Notes under the pieces: generated by a model
The model's input: the letters and a program-made list of their open reading frames with translations, nothing else
Databases searched by the model: none
What the model was told of the DNA's origin: nothing
In this document: piece after piece, positions 1 through 8,995 of the stretch
Numbering within the stretch: position 1 is the first letter of the stretch
Layout: each line of letters begins with the position of its first letter
Translations under genes and position numbers: made by a program
Origin: Stentor coeruleus
Taxonomy: Eukaryota; Ciliophora; Heterotrichea; Heterotrichida; Stentoridae
DNA length: 34,251 bases
Reading direction: 5' to 3'
NCBI GenBank assembly: GCA_001970955.1
Contig: MPUH01000800.1
Coordinates: 1 to 34,251, forward strand

Positions 1-798
1 TTATACAGAGGTATAAATATATGCAATAAGAGTATATGACTAAAATTCGAAAAATATTGAGTTTGAAGGAGTTTTGGGTTCCAATAAAAAATATAAGCAT
101 TGGAGGGCTCGGTATCCAGAGTGCAATTCGGAATAAATAGTCACACATTATTAGTTAGTTTATAGTTTAGTTAAAAAATCAATTTGAAAGCTTATGAATA
201 AGGATAATAAATCAACATGAAATTTTAATAATACTCTATAATAAAAAGTAACTAACTTAAAATCATCCTAGTTTTCCAGGAAATCAAAGACTATTTAATA
301 GCAAAAAGAAAAAAATAGTCTGAAAATCAAAGAAAAGCATGCCGTCCTTTAATAACTCTGTATGAAAGAATACAGTTTTCACCCTATGTTTAAGATTTTA
401 CCTGAAAACTGTAAACTACAAGGAATTTCAATAAAAAAAAAACTTAGCTACTGAGTATTTTAATCAAGCCAACAGTCTTCATGCTGAATAAAAGAAAAAA
501 AGTGATTTTTTTCATGAAATATCTAAAGTATACAAAGCGAAAAAAAGTTTACAATAATAAATGACAAAGAAAAGCTTTGGAAAAAAGAATCAAGCCTAGT
601 ACATTTACCCAAATTTTATAAAAACAAATTGCCAAGGGAGAGTTTGTGAGCAACAGCTAAAAAACCTGTAAAACTAATAAAAAAGCTTCAAAAACTAAAA
701 AAACTAAGCTTATCAGCCCACATAAGAAACCAGCAACAAAACTCCTCACAAAACTACTTAAATAAATCCTAAAAGTATTTCCCACCTAAAACATATAA
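1..798. other. Intergenic, 5' flank of the Nup93 gene
   Basis: I can support no gene here. The + strand is A-rich and every frame is interrupted. From about 250 to 780, one frame (the same phase as the downstream gene) reads as a lysine-rich, coding-like sequence broken by TAA, TAG and TGA. A second frame has two open stretches of about 40 codons. Such short open runs are expected in AT-rich DNA, so this is either chance or a very old remnant. The last bases before the ATG read ACATATAA, the same as before the AMPK beta ATG. Confidence 0.5.
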
Positions 799-3219
799 AT
801 GGATAAATTGCATGCTTTGACTGACCTCTCAGAAAGTCTTCTTGAGCAAGTTCCACAGAGTCTTTTCAAAGTTAAACGCAAACTCCCTCATATCCACGCA
901 TTATTAGCTAAATACATGGTCCAAAAAGCTCATCTAAAGCCCCTTGCTGAGCAAAAAACGTAATTTCTAAACAGTAAAGACTTACTCATAGGAACAAATT
1001 ACAACCCTTCATCTATAGAAGCTCTTTTAAGCCGTGTATCAGTTGACTTGTATAAATACGAAACAAATGATGAAGACTTAGCTTCTAAAGGACCAAGTGA
1101 GTCAGTTCAAAAGTTCCTAAATCTTATACTTCAAAACAGCTGTGACAGCTTATCACAAACAGTTTTATATAGCGCAAAAGCTAGGAATAAAGAAAAACTA
1201 GACAATGATTGGAAAACTTTAAGGACCAGAATCATGGAATCACGCGGGATTGAGTACTTTACTGTACCTTCACCTAAAAGGCAAAAAAGTAGCCAAGAAA
1301 CTGTATCTCCTTATGTTTCGGCATATACAACTGTTGTCCTTAAGTTTTTTGATGCAAAATTAGACAATCGGTATTACAATTTTATTAATGATTTTATATA
1401 TTTAGAACAAGCTAGAAGAGAAGTTGATAGAGAAAGCTTAGAAATTGTATGGAGGATTATTGAAACTCAAACTGAAGCTGCGAGAGGTAGTGAGGAAATT
1501 ATGGCAGTTTCTATACTTAATAGAACTTGTGGTTTTTTTGAACAATTGTTTATAGAGAAAGTTATTGAGACAACAAGGGAAGATACGTTGAGGAAAAGAG
1601 TTGTAGCTTATGCAATGAGTATGGCTAAGAGAATAGCGAATTATAGACCAGAATATGATGATAATGGTTTACCAATATGGACAGTGCTTTATACTTATAT
1701 GCGTGGTGGGTTGAGAAATGAGTTTATGGAATATATAACTAGTTGTTTTCTAAGCAAAGACCTTGGGCGTTTTTTTGATGAGTACTTCACTACAGGGGTT
1801 TTATCGAATTCATCATTAGAAGAAATCCTTAGTATTTTACATTCATCTGAAAACCTTGATATTTTCAAAAGAGCCCTTCTTATTATTATCTCTAGACATA
1901 ATCAAGAAATCGATGAAGTACAAGATAACTCTTTAGAAGATTACCTTTGGGTGAAACTTAAACTAGTTTGTATTTATGATGATGCAACTGCTGATGCTCT
2001 CGAGCACAATTTTAATGAAGGGTGTAACATAAAAGGCCAACTTCGAGGTGGGTATTCTTTATTACATTTAGCAGATTTTCAAAAATATCTTATTGAATTC
2101 GGTCCTACACATTTTAATAACAGCTGTGCTCTTTATGCTACAGCTTTAGTTTCAGCTCTTTGTTATGGAGAAGCTATTATGTATTTGAAAAATTTACCTG
2201 ATTATTCGATTCAAGCTTTACATTTATCCCTTGTATTAAAAGAAGCAGGTTTACTACCGATGTTTATTGGTAATGATAGGATGTTTGATGATATTGAAGG
2301 TATAACTCATGTGAATTTTAATAAAATGTTAAGTGATTATATAAAGAATTTCTCAGCTAGGCTACCTAATGAAGCACTTGTTTATATATCTTTTATGACA
2401 AGTAGTCAATATATTGTCAATGAGGCCAGCAGTTTAGTTATGGCAAGTGATAATTTTTATATTGTCACAAATAAAGATGCTTATATATTTTCTAACTCAT
2501 TCAAAAAAGCTGTAGGAGATACGAATTACTGTTTAGCTATCGAAAGTATTGCAAATTATGCGGTTTCACAAAAATCTCGTGAAGCCAGTCGACTTTATGA
2601 CCTTATCGGTCAGTCTCGAAATGTGTTTTTAGCTTGGATAATCGAAATGAAACAAGAAATCCATGTTCTCTCTGAAAAATGGAAAAACGAGTATTCGAAA
2701 ATCTGGAATCTTAAAGAAGAACGTGGAGAATGTCCTAAAATAAACTACCCTGCTGCGGTTTACCCAGGTATTTATGATAGGTATCAGCAACAAGGTATTT
2801 TTGCTTCAAATCGTCAATTGGAATTAGGTATTTTGATATTAAACTGTTTTATGACTTTTTATACAGCTTTAAATGCTAGGCAGTTTAGATATGCTATTCT
2901 CACATTATCTGAAGCTAAAATATTCCCGATAAGACCTTTGATAGAACATTCTACAATTATAAGTATTATGAAAGATGTCCCTGATGAAGTTAAAGAAGAA
3001 ATACCAAGGGTGATTTTTAACCTTTTAGAGGTTCATTGGATTATTTTTAGTAGAGGGGGGAATTCAGGGAATTTAGATCTGAAGAATGATATGAATAATT
3101 TGATCGCGTTTTTTGAAGACCTTTATGAGCAATTTAAACATTTGCCTTCTGTGATTGGGAAGTTTACTCAGTATAATATGCCGGTGAAGAATATAAGGAA
3201 TATGTTAATGGTGTCTTAA
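799..3219 (+). CDS. NUP93: Nuclear pore complex protein Nup93/Nic96 (two exons, 15-nt intron)
   Basis: This is a scaffold nucleoporin of the inner pore ring; in other eukaryotes it links Nup205/188, Nup155 and the Nup62 complex. The coding region is 799-959 joined to 975-3219, giving 801 residues, close to human Nup93 (819). The start is the ATG at 799. The long downstream frame opens without an ATG, and removing 960-974 joins the two parts exactly in frame. Family-diagnostic stretches include LPIWTVLYTYMRGG near residues 286-300 (compare PLWAMIYYCMRCG in human Nup93), EDYLWVKLKLVC near 375, an AIMYLKNLP...ALHLSLVL segment, and a C-terminal helical segment around RQLELGILILNCF. The predicted fold is all alpha-helical, with no signal peptide or membrane segment. 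The gene converges on the paraoxonase-like gene, leaving a 125-bp gap. Family assignment is by remembered similarity and is strong. Confidence 0.9.
960..974 (+). other. 15-nt spliceosomal intron in the Nup93 gene
   Basis: The intron reads GTAATTTCTAAACAG, with GT-AG ends and an internal CTAA that could serve as branch point. It splits the ACT codon after its second base. Unspliced, it brings an in-frame TAA, so translation would end after about 53 codons. Heterotrich ciliates are known for 15-16-nt introns, and this is the main evidence for placing the organism there. Confidence 0.85.
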
Positions 3220-3344
3220 TCAATTAGCAGTATATAGAATTAAATAGAGTTTTTTTTAGGATATAAAATTTTAAAGGAGATGTTTCTGGATATGTAAAAA
3301 ATATGAAGTTTTTAACTGGGAAAGTAATAAAAGGTATGCTATTT

Positions 3345-4451
3345 CTATTTAACTAAAGGGCAGAAGAGTATAGCTGGGTCAATAATACTGCTAATGACAA
3401 TATTCTTATCATGGACAACCGTAGCACTAGGTAAGCTTATTTTATCCTGCATAAGCATTTCTTTACTAACCCACTCATTCCCTTCCTTATAAATCTTACT
3501 AAATCCTCCAGGGACAAATATCGGCTCCTGACCATGCGAAACGGCTTCTCCATACTTAATATAATCAAATATCTTTGAAATCCCTGTCACATAAACAACC
3601 CCATCCTTATAGCTCAAATTGTCAACACAATGAGAAATAGGCACTGTAGTAATTTGACTAAGGTCGAAATTCTCTTCAATATTAAAAACCTCAACTGTTT
3701 TAGCTAAAGAATCAGCAAAAAATAGCGTTTTTCCATTAATCAAAATACCATTTGGAACATACCCATGAGCTTTTTCTACACAAGTTACCAAATCTTCTTT
3801 AACTGTGCAATGTTTTACTGAATTAGTTTTTGTATAACTAAACAATAAACTTCTCTTCATGTTAGTAAAAAAAGACATATCTCTTCCATATACAGTATCA
3901 GGAAAAGGTATCCATTGTGTTAAGTAAAAATTATTTTCATCATAAAGGGCAATGCTATTATAAGCTCCATATTCATCTGAGATTTTTATAGCTTTAACAA
4001 AAGTGGCTTGAACTCTTGCATCTTGTTCTTCAAGTTCAAAAACAAAGACAATTTCCCCTCCTTTATTATAAGAGTGACTTAAAACATAAAGTTGATTTTT
4101 ATTGAAAATAGTTATCCCATGAGCGTTCATATTGTATTTTGAAGGGAAGTTTTCGACAACAATTTTTTCAACTTTTTGAGTTGTAGTGTCTATGGATATT
4201 AAGTATCCAGCAGGAGCTTTTTCAGCTGAAAGATGTTTGTAATACATTGATATCCCATCTGCAGTAGACCCAATTATGTATTTACCAAACACAGCTAAGT
4301 CTTCTGATGGCATTTTGATCTCTACTCTTTGACATTCTTTGTCATTAAAGAAGTTATAATCTTTTAAAACATCGAAGGATCTGATGAAAGAACCTATGAA
4401 AGCTGAGGTTATAAGTGTTGTCAGAATGCCAAATACGGTTAGAGGTCTCAT
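3345..4451 (-). CDS. Paraoxonase/arylesterase-like six-bladed propeller, copy 1
   Basis: This is a 368-residue member of the paraoxonase (PON) family of calcium-dependent lactonases and esterases. Counterparts of the PON1 active-site residues are visible: the E50-D51 pair (PON1 E53/D54), H111 in AHGITIF (H115), H126 in LSHS (H134), N165 (N168), N234 in PNGI (N224), and D277-N278 in VDNL (D269/N270). C40 and C364 match the PON1 C42-C353 disulfide. Residues 5-24 form a hydrophobic N-terminal segment that could be a retained signal anchor, as in PON1, so the enzyme is probably secretory or membrane-tethered facing the lumen. The substrate cannot be told from sequence. It lies in tandem with a paralogue 233 bp upstream. 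The start ATG sits in the context ATAAATATG. Confidence 0.85.
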   Translation of the reverse strand: MRPLTVFGILTTLITSAFIGSFIRSFDVLKDYNFFNDKECQRVEIKMPSEDLAVFGKYIIGSTADGISMYYKHLSAEKAPAGYLISIDTTTQKVEKIVVENFPSKYNMNAHGITIFNKNQLYVLSHSYNKGGEIVFVFELEEQDARVQATFVKAIKISDEYGAYNSIALYDENNFYLTQWIPFPDTVYGRDMSFFTNMKRSLLFSYTKTNSVKHCTVKEDLVTCVEKAHGYVPNGILINGKTLFFADSLAKTVEVFNIEENFDLSQITTVPISHCVDNLSYKDGVVYVTGISKIFDYIKYGEAVSHGQEPIFVPGGFSKIYKEGNEWVSKEMLMQDKISLPSATVVHDKNIVISSIIDPAILFCPLVK

Positions 4452-4684
4452 ATTTATTAGTTGTTGATTTTAATATGAAAGGTTTAGAGAGTTTATAGTG
4501 ATTTTGTTAGATGATAAGTTTTATTAGATTAAATGTTAGAGAATGAGTTGTTGAAATTGCTTTTAGAATTATGAATGTGATTAAATAGAAATTTTGGTTA
4601 GGAGATTGTGTTGATTTTAGGATTTATGGGTTTATTTTTATATGGATACTTGAGAATATTGAGTTTATTAGAAAATATGCTAAA

Positions 4685-5779
4685 TTATGAATCTAAAGTG
4701 CAGGCTAGAATATGGTTTTCTATTATGCCAGTGAGGAGAAAAGTGTTGTTTGTAATAATGCAACTTGTTGGAAAACTCAGAATATCTTCAGTGAGGAGAT
4801 TTTGCGTAACCCATTTGGTTCCTTTTAAATATATACGTCCTGCTATTCCTGGAATCATTGGGAGAGGTTTATTGGAGTTTAATGCATCAGTTAATGTAAT
4901 AATGTCAACAGATCTAAAATTACCTGTAGTATAAATATCCCCATTATAAGCACGAAGATTATCTGGTGAATATTCCAACTGCACCTCATCTTTAAACTCC
5001 AAATCAAAATTCTCTTTAATTTCATAAACTTTCACTTTCTTTTCAATAGATTCCGCAATAAACATTTTATTTCCAATAATCTCAATACCATTAGGCATAT
5101 ACCCTTTCATAATCTCCTGACAATTTGCTTTTTCTCCATCAACTTTACATCTTTTTACTGTTCCAGATGGTGAAAAAATACCCCAAATTCTTTTTATTTC
5201 ACTAGAAAAAGAAAAATCTCTCCCTTCAGGTGGATCAGCAAAAGCTGACCATTGAGTTAAAAAAAACTGTTCTTCGTCTACAAAAATTAAAGAATTATAA
5301 AGTCCATGATTTTGGTCTATTTCAATACTTTTAACAAATTCAGCTTCAATTTCTGTTGTAAAAGACAATGAAAATACAAAAATTCTTTCACCACCTTTAT
5401 TGAAACTATGGCTTAAAACATAGAGTTTATCGTTAAAAATCGTAATTCCATGAGGATTGAAAGCATATTGTGTGTTAAAATTGTAGGTTTTAATACGATA
5501 GTAAAGGTTTTTTGCAGGATCAACTGCGAAAAGATACCCTGGAGTTACTAAAGGTAAAGAATTGTGCTTTAAAAAAAGGTTTATTATGTCTGATGTTGCG
5601 CCAATTGCCAGGTTTTTATAGGCTATTATATCTTCAGCTGGGTTTTCTATGTTGATTTTCCGGCATTTTTCTATGCCGTGGATTTTTAGTTCCTTTGTCA
5701 GACCGAGGAACTGAACAACTTGGAAAACAAACCAAGCTAAACCTAAGAAAATAAATGCAATAATCCACTTGCAGTTCAT
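4685..5779 (-). CDS. Paraoxonase/arylesterase-like six-bladed propeller, copy 2
   Basis: This is a 364-residue tandem paralogue of the neighbouring downstream gene, on the same strand and collinear over its whole length. It keeps the catalytic set: E49-D50, H110 in NPHGITIF, H124 in LSHS, N162, N230 in PNGI, and D273-N274 in PDNL. The family disulfide pair would be C39-C360. Residues 5-25 are strongly hydrophobic after MNCK, suggesting a signal anchor. Shared blocks such as HGITIF, YVLSHS.NKGGE and FFLTQW make the two copies clearly related. The side chains lining the propeller mouth differ, so the substrates may differ. The 5' end faces the AMPK beta gene across about 1.1 kb. Confidence 0.85.
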   Translation of the reverse strand: MNCKWIIAFIFLGLAWFVFQVVQFLGLTKELKIHGIEKCRKINIENPAEDIIAYKNLAIGATSDIINLFLKHNSLPLVTPGYLFAVDPAKNLYYRIKTYNFNTQYAFNPHGITIFNDKLYVLSHSFNKGGERIFVFSLSFTTEIEAEFVKSIEIDQNHGLYNSLIFVDEEQFFLTQWSAFADPPEGRDFSFSSEIKRIWGIFSPSGTVKRCKVDGEKANCQEIMKGYMPNGIEIIGNKMFIAESIEKKVKVYEIKENFDLEFKDEVQLEYSPDNLRAYNGDIYTTGNFRSVDIITLTDALNSNKPLPMIPGIAGRIYLKGTKWVTQNLLTEDILSFPTSCIITNNTFLLTGIIENHILACTLDS

Positions 5780-6892
5780 ATTAATATAAATATTATTAGG
5801 GAATCAAAATAAAAGATTTTATATTAAAAACGGATTAAAATATCAATAGTGTTTAAGAAAATGAGAGAAATTATAAGATTTTTTTGGAGTTTAAAAGAGG
5901 TTTGGATAGGATTTTTATTGTGAGATAGGATGAGTGGCTTGAGTTTTTTAGATGATATGTGTGAGGATGTAATAAGAGAATTTTAGAATTTTGGTATTTC
6001 TAATTAAGTGAAGGATTTGTTATAGTGATTATATGGTATAGGATTTATTTTTATTTGCATGTATCGATAATTTAAAGTGTAGTTTATATATGAGGGTGTA
6101 AAATTTGGATTTGTTGGCTTTTTGTATGTGAATGTTTATTAGCAAAAAAGATGAAAAATTTTATTTTGATTTCTGTTAAGATATAAGTGAGATAAAAAAT
6201 TTTGTTTATATTTATTAGGTATAATATTTGAAAGTAAAATTATATATATAAGGGTTAATAATATATTTTAGCTTTATACATCCTTAGTGTAATATTGAAA
6301 ATAATCTATACTTGGGAAAAATATAAAATATACTAGTTTATCGATCTAAAAAACTCAATCTGATACTATGAAATAAATAGACTCTAAAATAACAAGATAA
6401 AGCGATTAGGAAAATAGTTTATGCAACCTAAAATCAATTAGCTTCTTATATATCTCTCTAAAATTATACCAAAAATTATTACAACAGGGTATATTTGTTG
6501 ATTAAAATGTTATAATATTTTAGTTATATAGAGATATATAAAGCATTTGTGAGTATTCTTATAAATATTATATAGCTTATATGAACAAATAATATCTAAG
6601 ATTTTATTAAACAAAAGATTCAGTTTTCCTTATTGACTATCATAAAAACTCATTTAGTTCAATAAAAATACCTCCTTGTTAATTTATAATTTTACACCTA
6701 AAATCTTATATACTTTTTACCCATATATTTTAATCTTTAGTATCCTTAACACTAATTTGAAAATCATCTTTACTTAAAAAAGCATACTAATCAAAATCCT
6801 ATATCTCCAAAACAAACATCTAAATCTCTACTTTAATGTCCCAACTAACCTTATAAAAATAACAAATAAAATCAATCTGACACTACATATAA
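5780..6892. other. Divergent intergenic region (paraoxonase-like 2 / AMPK beta)
   Basis: There is no supported gene. The left part is G+T-rich on the + strand; the right part, next to AMPK beta, is A+C-rich with few G. Both sides therefore have a C-rich, G-poor sense-strand 5' flank. The region holds an imperfect inverted repeat (6441-6544) and two loosely similar blocks near 6279-6380 and 6739-6897. Promoter elements cannot be assigned without transcript ends. Confidence 0.5.
6441..6544. repeat. Imperfect inverted repeat between divergent genes
   Basis: The left arm begins GCTTCTTATATATCTCT and continues into CTAAAATTATA. The right arm, read in reverse complement, begins GCTTTATATATCTCT and continues into CTAAAATATTATA. 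The arms are separated by about 45 bases and carry small indels. It could be a cruciform or hairpin, or chance in AT-rich sequence. Confidence 0.45.
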
Positions 6893-7669
6893 ATGGGTTC
6901 CCAAAATACCAAAACTGAAAGCAATCAGCACAACTCATTTATGCAAGGTCAAGGGGAAAATGAAGGAGTTCTAACCCTAGAAGACACTTCCCGTGAGAGT
7001 TCTATCGCATCATCTCTAATCGAAATTTCAGATTCTTATCAAGACACCAACCTCGTAAATGTAACATTTCGATGGGACTATGGAGGTAATGAAGTTTTTG
7101 TAATAGGAAGTTTTAACTCCTGGAAAGAACGTATCAGAATGGAAAGAGCTGACCGTGGTTTTATATTAGAAAAACCTTTAGAACGAGGGATGATCCATGA
7201 ATATAAATTTATAGTCGACAATGAATGGAGATTTGCCCATGACCAACCAACAAAAAAAGATCAAAATGGGAATATTAACAATTGGGTTGATACAACTGCA
7301 TTCCCAGAACCAATAAGAAAAGTTAATGTTAATAAACTTGCTGATATGTACACTCAAGAATTATGTTCTGATTTTACAACTATGGAACCTGATCCTTTAC
7401 CAGCACATTTACATTATGTTCTGGCAAATCATTCGAGTTCATTTGATTATAGGCAAAAACAGACAATACCTCCTAATTCTCCGATTAATAAAACTAATGC
7501 TGAATTAGCAGGGGAACATAATTTACCACCTAATGAATTACCGATACCTCCTCATGTGATATTGAATCATGTGGGTGTTAGGGCAAATGATAGATATATA
7601 GGATTGACAACTTCACAGAGGTATAGAGAAAAGTTTGTCACTACTATATATTATAAACCCATAAGATAA
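6893..7669 (+). CDS. PRKAB: AMP-activated protein kinase beta subunit (SNF1/AMPK beta)
   Basis: This 258-residue scaffold subunit joins the AMPK alpha kinase to the gamma energy sensor and binds glycogen-like glucans. Residues about 55-135 are a CBM48 domain. It has FNSW (W77), YKF (K105), EW (W112) and GNINNW (N129/N130), matching the glucan-contacting W100, K126, W133 and N150 of rat beta1. Residues about 155-258 are the C-terminal association domain, ending in HVILNHVGV and YREKFVTTIYYKPIR, close to the human HVMLNHL and KKYVTTLLYKPI. The N-terminus MGSQNT fits N-myristoylation (Gly2, Thr6), as in mammalian beta subunits. The ORF has no intron, and its length is near the usual 270 residues. 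The start context ACATATAAATGG is identical over 12 bases to that of the Nup93 gene. Confidence 0.93.
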   Translation: MGSQNTKTESNQHNSFMQGQGENEGVLTLEDTSRESSIASSLIEISDSYQDTNLVNVTFRWDYGGNEVFVIGSFNSWKERIRMERADRGFILEKPLERGMIHEYKFIVDNEWRFAHDQPTKKDQNGNINNWVDTTAFPEPIRKVNVNKLADMYTQELCSDFTTMEPDPLPAHLHYVLANHSSSFDYRQKQTIPPNSPINKTNAELAGEHNLPPNELPIPPHVILNHVGVRANDRYIGLTTSQRYREKFVTTIYYKPIR

Positions 7670-7947
7670 GTTTTTATAATTGTTAGGATATTGGATTTAT
7701 AATTTTTGGGTATAATATTAGAGATTGCTAGGTTTATTAATTTTATAGGATTTAAGCTTGAACTTTGTGGTTTGGGAGAATTATTTGATGATTGAGTGAT
7801 TATGTTTTTTAGTCTAAGATTAGGATTTATTTACTGTAAAATATTACATTATGGTATATTATTCACAGTTCTTGGTATGCTTGTATTAAAATTCTGTTAA
7901 GTCATAGAATTTGTTGGCAAATTTCCCCATTTTAAATTCGCTGTATT

Positions 7948-8990
7948 TTATTGGAAAGATATTGAGGGGTTAGAATTTTGTGGTAATTTCATTAAGGGAT
8001 TTATTATTGATAAAGTGCTTTTTGATAAGTTTGTATTTGGGGGGAAGTTGGTTGAAGAGTTGGACCTAGGGAGGAGAGAATTGAATGGAGGATTGATGTT
8101 ATATGGCGATACGATTAGAGGGTTGATATTATATGTCGATATGATTGGAGGGTTGATATTATATGTCGATATGATTGGAGGGTTGATATTATATGGCGAT
8201 ATGATTGGAGGGTTGACTTTAGTGGGTAAATTCGATGGAATATTACAATTATTCAGTACAGGTAAACTGTTATTTTTATACACTGATAGATTTTGTGCCA
8301 CTAAAGTATTGCTATTTAGGTTTTCTCTTACATCCAAATTCATACATTGAGACTGGGATTTATCATTATTACCATCAAGTTGTTTTCTCCTTATATCTAC
8401 AACTGGGACACTAAGAAGAATTTCTTTCTGAGCATTTATTGCTAAATTATCATCTTTCTGTATCTTTTCAGTCGGAATTTTTCCAAGTATACTCAATCCA
8501 CTATTTTATAAATCCCACATCAGATCTACATCAAAAACTTCATCAAAGAAACATCCAAACTTTTATTCTTATAAACACTCTCAATCTTTTTATTTACACT
8601 AACAATATTCGGCAACAACAATCTAAATTCTGAGGCAATATTAATCTCAGACCAAGTATTTACATTTAACCCAGGTTTTGAAGTTTGATTATCTTTATCA
8701 ACACTATATATCATTATTTCATTTTTTGCATGAAATAAAAAAGCTCTTTCTGCATTTGAATCAAAAAGTGCTTGGAATAATTCAGAAGTTAAACCAAAAT
8801 ACTCAGCAAACGGTAAATATTAATTGTTTCAATTAATTTTTTTTAAGATATTTATTATAGCATTAGTAAAAGTTGCATTATGACAAAATTCTTTTCTTCC
8901 AAAGTCGGTTAAGGTTTGCAGAGGAATACCTGAAATTGATGATGTATGAAATCCTTTAAGGGATGAGAATAAGTATATATTTTTTTCCAT
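7948..8990 (-). pseudogene. Decayed gene of unknown family with a 10-residue repeat region
   Basis: I do not recognise the product. Reading the minus strand from the ATG at 8990 (MEKNIYLFSSLKG...) gives 53 codons, then TGA (8831-8829) and, four codons on, TAA (8822-8820). The same frame then continues, coding-like (YLPFAEYFGLTSELFQALF...), to a TAG at 8528-8526. A different frame is open from about 8505 to the TAA at 7950-7948, roughly 185 codons, but has no ATG at its start. That part is Asn/Pro/Ser/Ile-rich and carries four tandem NPPIIS(P/T)YNI-type decapeptides. No GT-AG intron of 15-16 nt removes the stops. I read this as one gene broken by at least three nonsense codons and a frameshift. 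Local sequencing error is the alternative. Confidence 0.55.
8091..8210. repeat. 30-bp tandem repeat, four units
   Basis: There are four adjacent 30-bp units (8091-8120, 8121-8150, 8151-8180, 8181-8210), followed by a few bases of a fifth. Units 2 and 3 are identical; the others differ by a few substitutions. The period is a multiple of three, so on the minus strand it encodes a repeated decapeptide of the type NPPIIS(P/T)YNI. The near-identity of the middle units suggests recent expansion or slippage. Confidence 0.9.
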
Positions 8991-8995
8991 TTATT

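Noticed and set aside
1..798. A gene using UAA/UAG as glutamine
   Set aside because: All large ORFs in the window are intact without reassigned codons and end at ordinary TAA, TAG or TGA; this stretch also contains TGA.
4608..4934. Plus-strand ORF of 108 codons
   Set aside because: It lies mostly antisense to the second paraoxonase-like gene, has no motif, and starts without an ATG.
8015..8350. Plus-strand ORF with repeated GGLILYxDMI units
   Set aside because: It is the antisense reading of the 30-bp repeat; any repeat whose period is a multiple of three gives open frames on both strands.
8500..8530. A 29-nt GT-AG intron joining the two minus-strand frames of the decayed gene
   Set aside because: It would restore the frame here, but 29 nt does not match the 15-nt intron seen in this window, and the TGA and TAA near 8820-8831 would remain.
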